A stretch of 64,000 bases of DNA from Alligator mississippiensis (Eukaryota > Chordata > Crocodylia > Alligatoridae), in assembly GCF_030867095.1 (NCBI RefSeq), contig NC_081824.1:393652829-393716828 (forward strand), written 5' to 3'. The notes beneath the pieces are model-generated. The model was not told where the DNA came from and did no database searches. It saw nothing but the letters and a program-made list of their open reading frames with translations. A program made the position numbers and the translations under genes. Shown piece after piece: positions 34,300 through 46,849 of this stretch; the first letter of the stretch is position 1; the number at the start of each line of letters is the position of its first letter.

Positions 34300-37200
34300 C
34301 TTATTTTAGAGAGACTAGTTTTTGTGAATATCAAATGAACAGAAATATGCGATAGCTAGCTTGAGAATGAGACTCAAAACACATCTAAGAGTTTCCCATG
34401 GGCTACCTTTTTCTGCAGGCTTTCTGAATTACTCTTTTGAAATGCTTACTACTCCCCATTCTCTGTATAAAGCTCCTCAGCCTGTAAACCTGAGTTGCTC
34501 TTGAGCAGCTCCAAAGTCTCTCCATTAACTGTGTGGGGTGGTAGACACCTAACCCAGTCATTTTGAATCTTCTTTGCAAGGCAAACACTCAAGTTAGACA
34601 AGGTAACACTTAAGTTTAAGAGCATACTCAGAACACTGAATCCTGACTTACTGTGCCTGAGAGACATCATGTCTTTAAACTAGATTTTAAGCTCTATCAT
34701 TCTTTAGGCAGAGAATAATCAATTATTCACCACTATATGTGTCAAACCATATTCATAGTGGGTGTCTTTTGTATTTAAATACTTTTAACACCATTGCCAG
34801 TTAATGGACCCCTATGAATATAGCTACTTTTAAGATGTATTTAAAAACACTAGAAAGTGACTGGAAATCTGACATGTATTTGACTGTATGCAACTGGTCA
34901 ATGATTCCAGAGGCTACATTTTAGAAACTGTATGCAAAAAGCCTGATCTACTTGCAAATCAAAATAGAAATTAAAAGTTTTCCATGGTTGCTCCTGAAGT
35001 CATTTTCTTTGCATACACAGCTTGGTTGGCAGTGTTTGAAAATGGTTATATCACCTTGAGCAAGTAAGGTCTCAGACCTACTGTACATGTGCAAAGACCC
35101 TTGGTACTGATTTCTTCTGTTTTTGCACTCTGTGATGTCAACTATCAATGTTGCTCAATACTAGGTACTGCCTCAAAGCCTTTCTTGCACCATAGGATTT
35201 CTTTCTGCCCCACTGGGATTTCTCTCTGATCTTGAGTAGCCTTTGGAACACAGTAGGGATGAGATATCTTGAAACAGAATGAATGAATGAACAAACAAAC
35301 TTTAAAGAATTCAGGCCTTTGTGTCTTAGTGCGACACAAACTACTTGTTCCAAAATTGCCCCTTGACATTAATATCTTTTTTGTCATTTCCCTGTGCTCT
35401 AGCCCAAGGATCTACAGAAACTCAAAGCTTTATGTTGATAAATTACTGCATTCAGTTCTTATAAGAAAACATATCTGTCTTCAGAACTTCATAATGCCTT
35501 ATGAAATCTGCAGAGGCTTAACATTTCTATTCTGCAGAGCCCAAGGGGAGTGAATTGTTATCAATAACTATTTCCCCTTTTTACTTTTAATATTTCTCAG
35601 TTAAAAGTACAGACTTGTTTGGCACTTGTACTGTAGAGTTTGCAGCTTGCCTGTAAAAATGTCATTTATTGTTGTCTAGAAGTCAGTGTCAATGAAGTGT
35701 CCAATACTCATGAAACCACAGTTCCTATAAAATGACTTGGTAATAGATAGCTTGAGGATTTGTAGCTCTCTTGTGACTCTTGTTTGAGACCCTTTCCTAA
35801 TAACCACTTAAATATAATCAGATGGACTTTATGCAACCTCATCCGGTAAATGGACCGTGTGAATGTTTCTCTATTATTGCCTCCATAGCTCACAGACTAT
35901 ACAACAGTTGCTAGTAATTCTGTGCTAAAACAAATTACCATTCTAACAATAGAAATCACAGTGGCCTTGACATAAGTCATTTCATCATATAGTGGAGCAT
36001 GGATGTGAGGGACTGCTTAGGGACATAGAATTTGTTCAATAGACTGACTGCCCACTAAATTGGTCATTGGGCTCTTCGTTTTGGGAAAAGAGAGGGAAGA
36101 AATTAGACTGGTAAAATAGACTGTGAAATTTATGCTCTTCAGATAAGTTTTTTTTTTTACCATGTCTTGTTCACAGCTGCCAAAAAAAGAAATATATATA
36201 AATTGCTACCTCAGTATCAAGTGAAAAGTGTTATGTAACACAGGTTGCAGAGGAGAGACAACTATCTTGTACTGCTTTGCAGCAGCGTGGGAAATTAAAA
36301 ACTATGCCTTACATATGTTAGTTTCAGAAAAATATAGCTGTTTTAACCCACAGCTCTAGGCTTTAAAAGTTAATTGGTTTTAATTATACCTATTGCAAGA
36401 TGGTTCTAAAAACAACAATAACGCCTAAATTAAAACATGTTTGACAAGGTTATGTCCACCTTATTTAATGGCTAAATTTCACCCGTACATAAGCTAAGCA
36501 CTAACTGTATCTTTTATCATTCAGGCATCAGTACAGTTTTGTGAGAAGTCAAAAATGAACTATCATCCTATCATACAATTTGTAGTCCTTGCTGCTTGCT
36601 GTTATATGTTCAACTCTCGACTGTATGCGTTGTGGTTCCCAATTTCTGTAATTTTAGGAATAGAAGTATGGTTGCTGTTGCTACTGACTCTGCACTTAAA
36701 ATCACTCAGCTAGTTCTATGCAGTGTTTTGTCATTCTGCCTTCACGCTTATGCTTCATGTAACCAGTTTTGCATGATCTTTGATTGTTTGCTACACATAT
36801 GATTCTTACATTTACACTTAGCTAAGTGTAGTAATTTGTTTGTTATGCTAAGCAAAAAACTAGACTCACACTATGGTTTTCAAGTCAGTAACATTCAACA
36901 GATTCTAGATCAGAATTACAGTTCAATATTCAACTATACACAGCTACTGTAAGGCCAAGCAAAGCTTTTCTTCTGTTCATTTTAGCTTAGCATTTGCAAT
37001 ATCAAATATTTCTTAAGCCTGTGCAAAACAGCATGGGACCAGAGCCAGATAGTCTATATTAAATTTGTGAAAGATTAGTCAGAGAGTTTTGTACTGATAT
37101 GCAGTTGCTATCTCTTAGATGCAATTTAACAATTTTGTCTGTAGTCAGCTTATTAAATTTATGTGTAGATAATTATTTTTAAAGAGATATATATTAATAT

Positions 37201-38850
37201 TGACATGCATTTAAATTTTGACAATTACATTAAATGAGTTTTCCGAGGTCATTCTCTATCACAGGAACAAAACTTAGATGATTTATGATGTTTGCATTTC
37301 ACAAATTAAATTTCTGCCTGTCTCTTGTTATTTACATTACATAAAATTATATAAACTCACATGAATTATCATTTACATTTGCCAGATATGTAGCCAAGCT
37401 GTGGCATGCTTGTCAAGAGGTCCAAAATATGGCACCTAAGTTATTCTTAACACTAAACTGGCCAAAATGCTAAAATGAGAATAAAATCAGTTGTATTGTA
37501 ACCATTAGTGCAGAGGCACCACCACTAATCAGGGGTGCTGTATTTTTGTCTTGTCTTTTAGATTTCATGTTTGTGTGTAGAATGGAGAGGGAACTGAATG
37601 CTATCTTACACTTATACTGGAGTTTTTCACAATGTTCCCAACTTTGATCTTCAGAAGTAAGTATTATAGCTGGTAGCAGGGTTTTAAGATGGCAAAAGCA
37701 TTTTTGCTTGAGAAGAAGCTCGGTGGCATACAGATGAGTGAAGCACTCTCTCTGTATAAATGTGCTGACATGAAAATATGACAGTACCTAGCAGTGTACC
37801 TTTTTCCTCTTGCTTTACCAAACCTTTTTCCTCTTGCTTCTCAAATCTTGCAAACAGGTTGAAAAACACTTCTGTGGCCATTATGAAAGTAAATTAGCCA
37901 TTTTGGTTAGAAGGAATGGCAATCCTGGACCCATGGGAAGGAAATCATTGTGTAACTACTTGTATGCACTGTTTGATATATGGCTTTCTATGCAACACTT
38001 AGGTTGGGAAATGTCTTATGTGAAGGTAAACTTACTGCATCAAATGTAGAACTGGCAATGCAGGGCAGAGCATAGGACTGGTGGCTAGCTAAGGGAGAAC
38101 ATCAGTTTATATATGGCACAGTCAGGATTTTATAACATGCTGGTGAAGGAAACTAACACTCCAGAAAAGACCTATTGACAGAATTGTATTCAGGGTTACA
38201 CATGTAAAAACAATGTTTGGTGTGTCTTTAAAGATGCAAATTAATTCCCAATTTGGGGGATTTAAAAAAAAAAAAACAAATGTAACATATCAAGAAATTA
38301 ATGTTCTCTGAAGTGGTCAAAAGTATTGACTGAAGCCTACATGGAAGTTATTTATAAGCATGCTATGTGCCAGATGAGAGAAATTGTCTCACAAATGTCA
38401 TCTAGGATAAAAAGGATGAGGCCAAACCTAATGACCTGGCTAAAGGACCTTTCAATGAACCTGTAGGAACATTTGAAGTCCAGGAGGTGTGCAGATAAGT
38501 GAAAAATCAGATCACAGAGACAGTGACAATAGCTGGTGTCTGGAAGCCTCTCCCAGCAGCAACATTTAAGCTGTAAATTAGTTGAATCACTATGAGAGCT
38601 AGAAAGGTATTTGACAGAAGCATCCAGAGAAAACAACAAAAAGAAATAGAGAAGAACAGCTGTTCTGGCAGTATGCTAGTGTGTCTTCCAAGGATAATAA
38701 AGAGCTTGCAAAACACCAGTTTGTGCAATGTTGGATTGTGCTTAAACCAGACAGCCCCTCCATCTGGTTCTCCAGGTGTATGAAATAGCAATGAAAAAGA
38801 TGCCGAATCCCATCCTCTAGGCTGTTGTGGTTGATCAGTCGTCATTACCT
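34300..38850. other. no gene recognised
   Basis: AT-rich unique sequence. An acceptor-like site before 36525 opens a 62-codon frame with a hydrophobic stretch, ending TAG at 36713, but nothing else supports it. A GAATGAATGAATG/CAAA run lies at 35278-35302. Confidence 0.55.
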
Positions 38851-38879
38851 TAAACATCACCAGAGGTAGCTATAATGCC

Positions 38880-40000
38880 CAAGAGACTTAAGGATATTTT
38901 AAGCCTACAGGAGATTTAATTCAGCAGCATTTATAGATAGCTATGCAGTTCCCCAGAGAGTGGATACACTAGGTAAAATACCAGAAATAGGATATGTTAG
39001 CAGTTTGATTTGTTATCATAAAAATAACATGACATTTGAGGATCAAGAAAAACTGGTTTGTTTGAGGTAGGCAAAACCCCTTTCAGCTTCATTGGGACAC
39101 TAGGAATTTTGTACATGATCTACACTAAGTTCTGTGAACTGAATAAATCCTCATAGCTAGTTTAAAAAAAAAACATGAGAGAAACATCAAATAGAAGTAT
39201 ATTCAAACTCTCAAACTCTTAAAGATTCTAGACTTAAACTTGCAAGGAACACCTGTAAGTTGGGAGGAGTTGCCTTACATTCATTGGAAGCATGGGCACT
39301 GGGGGTGAGTTAAAGCCTCATCCCAAATCTGTGAATGTTGTAAAAGATTTGGAAGGTTCTTACAGACTTTGTAGCTACAGCTTTTCAGCCTCTTTGGAAT
39401 CTTTGTGAGGTTTACACAGGATTTTCAGAGTGGCTAATGCTAGTACACCAGTTAATTATGAGCAACTTTTATGGATGAAAGAATACCAGAAAGCTTTTAA
39501 AACATTATGCTTAAATTCCCAGATCCATCCTGTCCATTCATGAGAACTTCCAAGAAAACTGTTGGTCTGGAATTTTTTAAGAGATTGAGTCAAGAAATGA
39601 AGACAAGTAGTTTTTGTAAGTCAAAAATAAAACGAGAGAGAAAACCAAAAAAATGCTATTGATATGAAATAACGGCTGTTTAGGAGGCCCTCAAGGCCTG
39701 TAATACATATTTACTAGATACAGAATTCATTTTACATAGAACACAGTTCTCCAGAGTGCCTCCTTTTGAAGAGTGCTCCAGAGGGACATGTGTAGCAATA
39801 GATTCACAGACAGCTTAAGTATACAGTCATAGTACACCTGAAACCTGAAAAGCAAGTGAGCTAGCAATGCTACAAGTTCTGTGAAGGCAGTGAAAAAAGA
39901 CTGGTCTTCTGACAATATCTGCCAAGAAAAGAACCAGAGTTATTTTTGACATGCCAACAGGTCTACCAAAGGAGATCCAGACTGTGGAGTTTCTGTACAG
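38880..40000 (+). pseudogene. Ty3/gypsy-type pol relic (RT and RNase H)
   Basis: Broken plus-strand frames follow the domain order of Ty3/gypsy pol. Near 38960-39060: VDTLGKIPEIGYVSSL and MTFEDQEK, the RT block before the catalytic motif. About 39069: KTPFSFIGTLG, where the family has PFGL..AP. About 39150: ILIASLKKKHERNIK, just after the position of the YxDD box, which is lost. From 39209: SQTLKDSRLKLARNTCKLGG. Near 39470: LLWMKEYQKAFKTL. At 39650-39790 a RNase H-like piece contains EALKACNTYLLDTEF. Many stops and frame changes are present, so it is inactive. Flanking LTRs, gag and a clear integrase are not visible. Confidence 0.68.
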
Positions 40001-40219
40001 TTCAGGATTTCAGGGCTGTTTTGCCAGAAAGCCTACACAAAATACAACTGGAGTATCTTAATGAAGAAACACCATGTGGGGTATGAAAAGGCACTAAGCT
40101 GATAGATGTTGAAAGAAGTGTGTGCAATCCTATTTTACCTGTCAATAAAGGAAAATGCCCACAAAGAGAAGTAGAACCATCTAGGAAAACACTTCAGTCC
40201 CTAGGACTTCATACAAACT

Positions 40220-40468
40220 GGGCATGTCTACCCATGCATTAATATGCTGTTGCTACTGTGCATTAAGCTTAGTACCTCCAATATGAGGTACTACATAAAT
40301 GTGCAATAGCCAGGGCTAATGCATAGTTGCAATGGTGCATGGTCTTTTAGTAATGTTTAATGTGCAGTAGACTAATTCTACTGTGAATTAGTACGTTTTT
40401 TGCCTTAACACTCTAATGCATGGTAGAATTAGTCTATTGTGCATTAAGTGACTTGTTTAGATGTGCTC
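40220..40468. mobile_element. MITE-like element, copy 1
   Basis: The left end GGGCATGTCTACCCATGCAT is an imperfect inverted match to the right end TTAGATGTGCTC. ACT lies on both sides, consistent with a 3-bp target duplication. The interior has repeated GCATTAA and CTACTGTG words. There is no coding sequence. Confidence 0.65.
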
Positions 40469-41423
40469 ACTGACTTGAAAGTGAAGACAGCAAGCAATAC
40501 TTTTATTTGTCTGCTTGGAGTCTTCAGCAGTGAAGACCTGCAAGAGTAGGATCAAAGACATTTATTATTCTGTTTGAATATAATGCAAGTCAGCACACAC
40601 CTATCTGTTTCTCTGTCTACAAGATTATTTTTTGGACTCCACCAACCCATGCTTACCTATGAATTCATGGGCAGACAACAAAAATTGGCAAGGCTCTCTG
40701 AACTGACACAAGCAGTTAATGTGATAGTCTTACATCAGTGACCTAAAGAAGCATTACACAAGGTGGAATGAGACAGAAGCAAGCATATAAGACAAGATAT
40801 CAAGTAAAAGGAGAATTATGTGCCTATTTATGAAGGAGTAAAAAATTGGCTGTACAACTTGAAAAAAGCATCCAGGAAGAAACATATCTAAATTTAGTCC
40901 TTTTTGAAGGGGATTACCTCTTATAGTAATTTAGCAACCAAATAATTTATCCTGACTGATATCAATTAATATCAAAATGTTTATCCTTTTTAGTGAATCA
41001 AGAACAGGTACACTGAATCACTGAAAAAGGAAGGGCAAATAATGAGAGAACTCATCAACTTTTGACAGGGATGTGGAAGAGCATTTGGGATTACACTTGT
41101 AGGTTCCTGTGGCTTATAATGGGAGTTCATTTGTGAAAAGCTTTGCACTCACATGTCCTGAGACTTTCAAGACATTTAAAACCCCCAACAGTAAAAGAGA
41201 CAAACCCAACTAGGAGGAGATGAACTTGTACTCATTAATAATATAGATATAATTATGAGTGGTATCCCCTATGACTGAAACAGAACTTGACATGAATGAC
41301 TAACCCAGAAGTCTAAATACATGGCAGGCTATCTGCCTGTCTACTAGGCACTCCTACAATAAACATATTCTTAAAGTTTTTAAATTGCGTTTGAACTAAG
41401 AGGGGAGAGTTGTAATGGTCAGT

Positions 41424-41703
41424 GGGCACCTCTACATGAGATGCTACATTGCCATGGAGATAAGCTATGGCAATGTAGCTTGTCTCTATGGTGACATAGT
41501 GTCAGTGGGCACAAACTGTGACACCAGTGCTACTGCACAGTAACAACAAACTACTGCACAGTAGCTCATTGCTACTGTGCAGCAGGGTCAGAAACAACCC
41601 ATGTGCTGCTGGAACTGTGCTGTAACAGTGGTTCCTGCTTTAGCAAGTGCTAAATGACTGTGCAGTAATAACTGGACAGTCAGGGGCATGTGTAGACATG
41701 CCC
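41424..41703. mobile_element. MITE-like element, copy 2
   Basis: Left end GGGCACCTCTACATGAGATG, right end GCATGTGTAGACATGCCC. Flanks AGT and AGC differ by one base. The interior has several CTACTGYRCAGYAG palindromes and resembles copy 4 along its length. Confidence 0.7.
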
Positions 41704-42110
41704 AGCAAAAATAGGATATTTTACTCTAAGTATTACTGTATACCATACATTGTATACCATATTTTAATATTATATTGTCTCTGACGGGAGGAGAAGGATA
41801 GGGGCTTGAAAACTTTTTCTCTGTGTTCAGTGAACATCATGTTCAAATTAATCTTTTGATTTAGATAGAACAATATTAATACATGCATTTATGGATTGTT
41901 CCAAAGTTCATTGAAATCAGTGGAAGCCTGTCTCAGGGCAGCTTTTGGATAGTTTTTTGAAACCTATATTTCAAAACACAAGTTCACATATTTTGAAACT
42001 AACAGAAGGACTTATTTGCTTACAGTAAAGCATCTCATCCTGGTTCAGCAACAGTCTTTGGTGTTTATGAGCTGGATTCTTAGTGACATTAGCTGAAGTT
42101 CCACCACTCT

Positions 42111-42366
42111 GGTCACATCTACATGTTCATTAATATGCAGCAGTTACTGCATATTTAATTTAGTACTTGTATAATCAAGTACTAAATAAATGCTCAGTAA
42201 CCAGATTTACTGTGCAGTAGCACCGGCGGACACGTTTTTAGTGATGCTACTGCACAGTAGCCTAAAAATACTGCTCAGTAGCAAATTAGCACTGTCCATA
42301 CTGTGATTCACTACTGTGCAGTATTATTAGGGTACTGCACAGTTAGTATCTCATGTAGATGTGCTC
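42111..42366. mobile_element. MITE-like element, copy 3
   Basis: The left end GGTCACATCTACATG and right end CATGTAGATGTGCTC form an imperfect 15-bp inverted repeat. TCT lies on both sides. Interior CTACTGTGCAGTAG-like words are frequent. Confidence 0.7.
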
Positions 42367-42606
42367 TCTGAGAAGAAAACAGTTGTCTTTGTCTTATCTG
42401 GTAATTACATTCAACAAAGCTTTTGTTTTTCAGTTCTCTCACAAGCTAATGAAATACTATTAGATTGTTTTCAAGGAAGATTTTATGGAAAATCTATGGT
42501 AAACAGTATGATCCCATAACACAAGAATTGTGTATAAGAACCAATAATGAGTTATATTAACGGTACAGATATCAGATTCTGGCATAGGAAATCAGATTAC
42601 AACAAC

Positions 42607-42733
42607 TGTAATGGCTGGACCATATCAAAAGAACAGAAGCAATCTGGACACTGTGGAAAGTGCTTATTGGGGTACCAGAAGGGGAAGGGCCACCTAGACA
42701 ATCAAGGAAAAGATGGCTAGATGATGTTGTCTG
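42607..42733 (+). pseudogene. possible C-terminal tail of a LINE-type protein
   Basis: One open stretch reads KVLIGVPEGEGPPRQS then RKRWLDDV. The pattern PEG..P..x..RKRWxDDV resembles the end of ORF2 in several non-LTR retrotransposons. It is short, no RT domain is attached, and the match is from memory. Confidence 0.3.
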
Positions 42734-43376
42734 TCAGCCAAGGGTCTATAGTGATTACATTATTATATGCATCATCATCATTGTTTTTGTTGTTGTTGCT
42801 GTTATCAGAATCTGGTCAGGAGTACATTGTTGTTAATAGTAGGAGAACCAGTAGAAATACATGTTGGTGCTAATAGTTTTGACGGGTATCTTCTGCAGTA
42901 TTGTGACTACTTTGTTGTCCTATTATAACATATACATATACTCTGTATTGAATAACATATAGGTTTTTTATAATTATTGTGATAGTTATCCTATGTATTC
43001 AGACATGGATGAGAGAAAAGGCATCTACTCATTTTATTGTTATCCATTGTAACAACTCCAAAGCAATTTGTGTTGGGAGAAGCATATTATAGAATAAGAT
43101 ATAAGACTATCTTTAAGGTATAAAGTAGTGTGTCTCATGTGAGAAAATGAATGAGAGGAATTCTATTTTCAAGCCATGTATCTTGCAAGCATATACTTTA
43201 CTTGATGCTTTATCCATATAGGTTGTGCAAGAAACCAATGCTGATTTATAGATGTTTTGCAGAACAAAAAACAAACGCATTGTTTTTGGAAAGCAAAATG
43301 TAGAAAAAAAGTTGTTTTTTTTCCCCAGAGTCATGGCCAACCATGAGATAAAATATAAATCCTTCCAGGAAACATT

Positions 43377-43661
43377 GGGTGCATCTACATGAGATGCTAC
43401 GTCACTGTAGGGACAAGCTACAGTGATATAGCTTATTGCTATAGCAACGTAGCATCAGCTGCACAAACTGTGTTGCCAATGCCACTGCGCAGTAGCAATG
43501 AGCTCATTGCTACTGCACAGTAGGGTCAGAAGTGACCTGTGTGCCTCTGGGACTGTGCAGTAACGGTAGTTACTGTGCAGTCATCTAGTACTAGCTGTTA
43601 GCATGTACTAAATGACTGTGCAGTAACAACTACGCAGTTGGGTGCATGTGTAGATGAGTCC
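43377..43661. mobile_element. MITE-like element, copy 4
   Basis: Begins GGGTGCATCTACATGAGATG and ends GCATGTGTAGATGAGTCC. Near its left end GATGCTACGT and ACGTAGCATC form a perfect 10-bp internal inverted repeat. It is the closest relative of copy 2. Confidence 0.72.
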
Positions 43662-44214
43662 ACCATGGGTGGAGCAGCAGGAACTGCTTGGTATGGCCTG
43701 ATAGCAACAAGGCTAGGCCACAGACCCTTTGGAGGGCAGTAGCAGGACTGTTGCATCTTGTACTGTAAATAATTCTTTATATAAGTTCCTGTCAAAAATA
43801 AAGTCTTGTTTCCACTCTACAAGTCTCATCAAGATACTACTAATATCAACTGCATGCAGAAGCTCACTTGCCCTCAGCCAGCTAAAAGCTAATGCTTCAC
43901 CAGTGGACATGAGAAGGTTAACTTGGACTTTACTCCTGCCCTTGCCAGCCCCAGGGAAAAGTGGACAGCCATGTTGGTGAGCATGAAACTGTGTCTACTT
44001 GCTCTGTTCTACCCTGCTTCTATTCCAGCAAAGACAAATCTGGCTCCCTGCTTAACATATGCACCCAAATTTTGTAACATAGATTTTGGGGAAAATATAT
44101 GCCTTGTGAATTAATATCATAGATTACAAGGACAGTTTACATGAAGCTCTTGTTACAGGTATGCGGTAGAATTATAAAATAGTGACATCCTTTTTTGTAT
44201 ATTTTTATGGTCTC

Positions 44215-45622
44215 TGTCACGGCGAAGTCCCACAGGAGGGCCGTGATCTCCCTGAGGTCCCTCTCACTGTGTCAAGTCCGGCCCAAGGGCACCCTCTTAT
44301 TCTCGCCCGCCACGTCTTTGATGTTCAGTAAGTTCGGGAGGCTGCCTTACACCTCCTTGGGCACGGCTAATCGGGACCTCCGTCCCCGTGGTCCCCGTGT
44401 TCTCCTGGACCCCCCCAGGGGTCTCCCTGTACGACGGGTGCTCCCCAGGCACCCTAGCCTTAGGGCCACGCGTGGCTCCTACCAACCCCTAATACCACGC
44501 CCCAAGCCTCGCTGATGGGATAGACGCTAGTATGTCTCTCTATATGTACATGGCCTGTCTCTCGGGCCTCCTCTATGTACTCTTGCCCCGCTCTCTGGGG
44601 CCTCCTCTTCTGGGCTGCCCTTTCTTGGGCTCTCCGAGCCCACTCAGGGCCTCCCTGTAACGTTGACCATCTCTGGGGCCTTCTCTGTAGTGTCGCCTCC
44701 TGTCTGGGGCCTTAGCAATAGTGCCCCCTCCTGGGGCTTTCCCTGTAATGTCGCCCAAACTCGGGCTTCTAAAATACAGACCCCCATCTGGGGCTCTCTG
44801 CGCCCACTCTGGGGACTCCTCGGCAACGCCCCCTGACTCTCGGGCCCACTGCGCTGCTACCCCCTTCTCCCAGGGCTCACCGCACCACTACCCCCTCTCA
44901 CCGGGGGCCACCGCAGCACTCCACCCTGCTCCGGGGTTTTCCGCAGCACTAGCCCTGTTTCAGAGGCTCACGGCGCCCACACTGGTCTTCCTAATAATAT
45001 GGCCCCCTCTCTGGGGCTGGGGTCTACGTATCCCGCAAGTTGCGCCCTCACTGGCGCCGGGGTTCTCATACTACTGGGGTTCCCCCTTGAGCACACTGCA
45101 CCCTCACTGGCGCTGTGCCCTCACTGGCGCCGGGGTTCCCATACCACTGGGGTTCCCCCCTTTATGAGGATACTGTGCCCTGACTGGTGCTAGGGCCCCC
45201 GCACCACCGTGGGGCCCTTTATGAGGCCTCCTCCAACCCCTATAGCCTCACCCAAACCACCGGTGTAATATCAGAAGCAAACATAAACTCGAGCCTCCTG
45301 GCTATAACTCAACTCAAAGCCGTCTGGCTAAACCATGGTGCTCAAACCTCTCAGAGCTGCCATCCTTCACTCAGCTAGAGCGGTTTTTGCAATGCTCGCA
45401 TTCTAGCTCCAGGAGCTCTTGCCTCCCTGGCCGCTGGCAGAGAACTGCCAGCCTGGCCTCAACCCTGGGCTTTATGAGGGCCAGGCCCTGCCCCCTTCTG
45501 GCCAGCTGACTCACATTCGTTGCCCCGGCAACCCGCAGCTGTGCTTGTTATGTTCTGCCAGGGCTCTCTCTCCCTGGCAGTTTCCACTCTCTAGGAGCAG
45601 AGCACCGAGGTGCCCTGCGACA
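44215..45622. mobile_element. CpG-rich solo LTR-like element, 1408 bp
   Basis: Starts TGTCACGGCG and ends CCCTGCGACA, so it has the TG..CA ends of an LTR with partly complementary termini. GTCTC before and GTTTC after would be a 5-bp target duplication with one change. The middle (about 44530-45230) is a degenerate C/T-rich tandem with units like TCTGGGGCCTCCTCT, then CCCTCACTGGCGCCGGGGTT. It is CpG-rich in CpG-poor surroundings, which suggests a younger insertion. No clear TATA or AATAAA was found, so the LTR label rests on the ends; a DNA transposon is the alternative. Confidence 0.55.
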
Positions 45623-46029
45623 GTTTCCCAAAATCATACACAAATAAAACATATTTCTAACTCTTTTAATATTGCTGATAGTAGCAAAATGTCCCTTTTA
45701 GCTGAATTAATTTTTGATTTCAACAACGACAGTAAAAATGAAATCAACTAATGAGATACAAATTACTCTTCTATTTGAAAGAGTGTGAAAGTGCATGCAT
45801 AACCTCTTCCTTCATTTCAATTTATTTTCTAATAGTGTGTTTTTATTCAAATTATTTGTCTCTGATTTTAACTTGCTGTGTAGTACAGTATTAATGATAA
45901 TTAATATAAAAAATTGACATAAAATAATATATTTGACCATGACACTCAAGTATAGTAGACATACAAAAGAAAATCAAGATATCTTGCCAGGAAGAAGTAA
46001 ACCATTAATGCTGCACTTTTGTTCACACA

Positions 46030-46580
46030 TTTAGTTTTGTGCCCCCTACTTCCATTTTCCCTGGCTGACCTGGGTCTGACAGGGTGTCCTTCCAGGCGTG
46101 GCCATGAAAACCCTTGATTCCCTTCAGCCCTTAATTTGTGGACAATCATGCCTTCAGTCTCCTGCCATGCCTTGATGTCTTTTATTTTTATATGAGGGAG
46201 ACTGTCCAGCGCTCCCCAAGTTGTTCTCTCAAATGACCACCAGGTGCCCATGACCACTGCCTTATGGACCAATTGCATGGCTCCATTCCACCCCTACACC
46301 ATGCCCCATGCCTCACAGATGGCATTTTTCTTGATGTTCTCTTCCACTTAGCCACGCCCCTGGGGCTCCAGGACCCTTTCTGGTCCCACAATCTCAGCCC
46401 CTCAATAGGCATCTGGACCGTAGCTGGTCCCACACTCAGCCCCTCAAACTTGGCTCTGGACCCCTCCCTGAGACCCTGGGAACCTCCTGTTCCCCTTAGT
46501 TCCTCCCCAAACCTCCAGAATGATTCTTGCTGTACCCTCCAAGCTGACCTTCTGAAGCTGCAACCATCCTGCTGAGATGG
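46030..46580. mobile_element. partial older copy of the 44.2-kb element
   Basis: Shares GCCTTATGGACCAATTGCAT, GGCTCCATTCC and ACCATGCCCCATGCCTC with the 44.45-kb and 12.2-kb copies, followed by CCCCTGGGGCTCCAGGACC-type units. Both ends are unclear. Confidence 0.5.
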
Positions 46581-46849
46581 TGTTCTCTCAGTGTAGTATT
46601 GCAGTGATTATAATTGCATTAATTGCTTATCTTGTTATTGACTATAATTGTTTTAACTGTTTATTTTGTTATTTCTCATTTTACATAAGGAAAAGATTTG
46701 ACCATTAAGATAAAGTTAATATTTGGAACTAACCATCTATTTTACATTTCTTATTGCTTAGCATAACATGTATTTGACATTGGTTTTGTGATTTTAGACA
46801 TGTTTAACTCATGATTTTAGAACTTAAATTTAGTATAAAGAAAATGCTT

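Noticed and set aside
36525..36713. 62-codon frame after an acceptor-like site, with a hydrophobic stretch
   Set aside because: No poly(A) signal, donor or known motif. A few such frames are expected by chance in 64 kb.
42770..42805. ATC/GTT trinucleotide runs as a repeat array
   Set aside because: Too short and imperfect to annotate as a separate feature.
40220..43661. CRISPR-like regularly spaced repeats
   Set aside because: The repeats are MITE copies of about 250-285 bp with inverted ends in a vertebrate genome; there are no short direct repeats with unique spacers and no cas genes.
44195..45193. 148-codon and other frames in the 44-45 kb GC-rich region
   Set aside because: Same explanation: tandem C/T-rich core of the LTR-like element.
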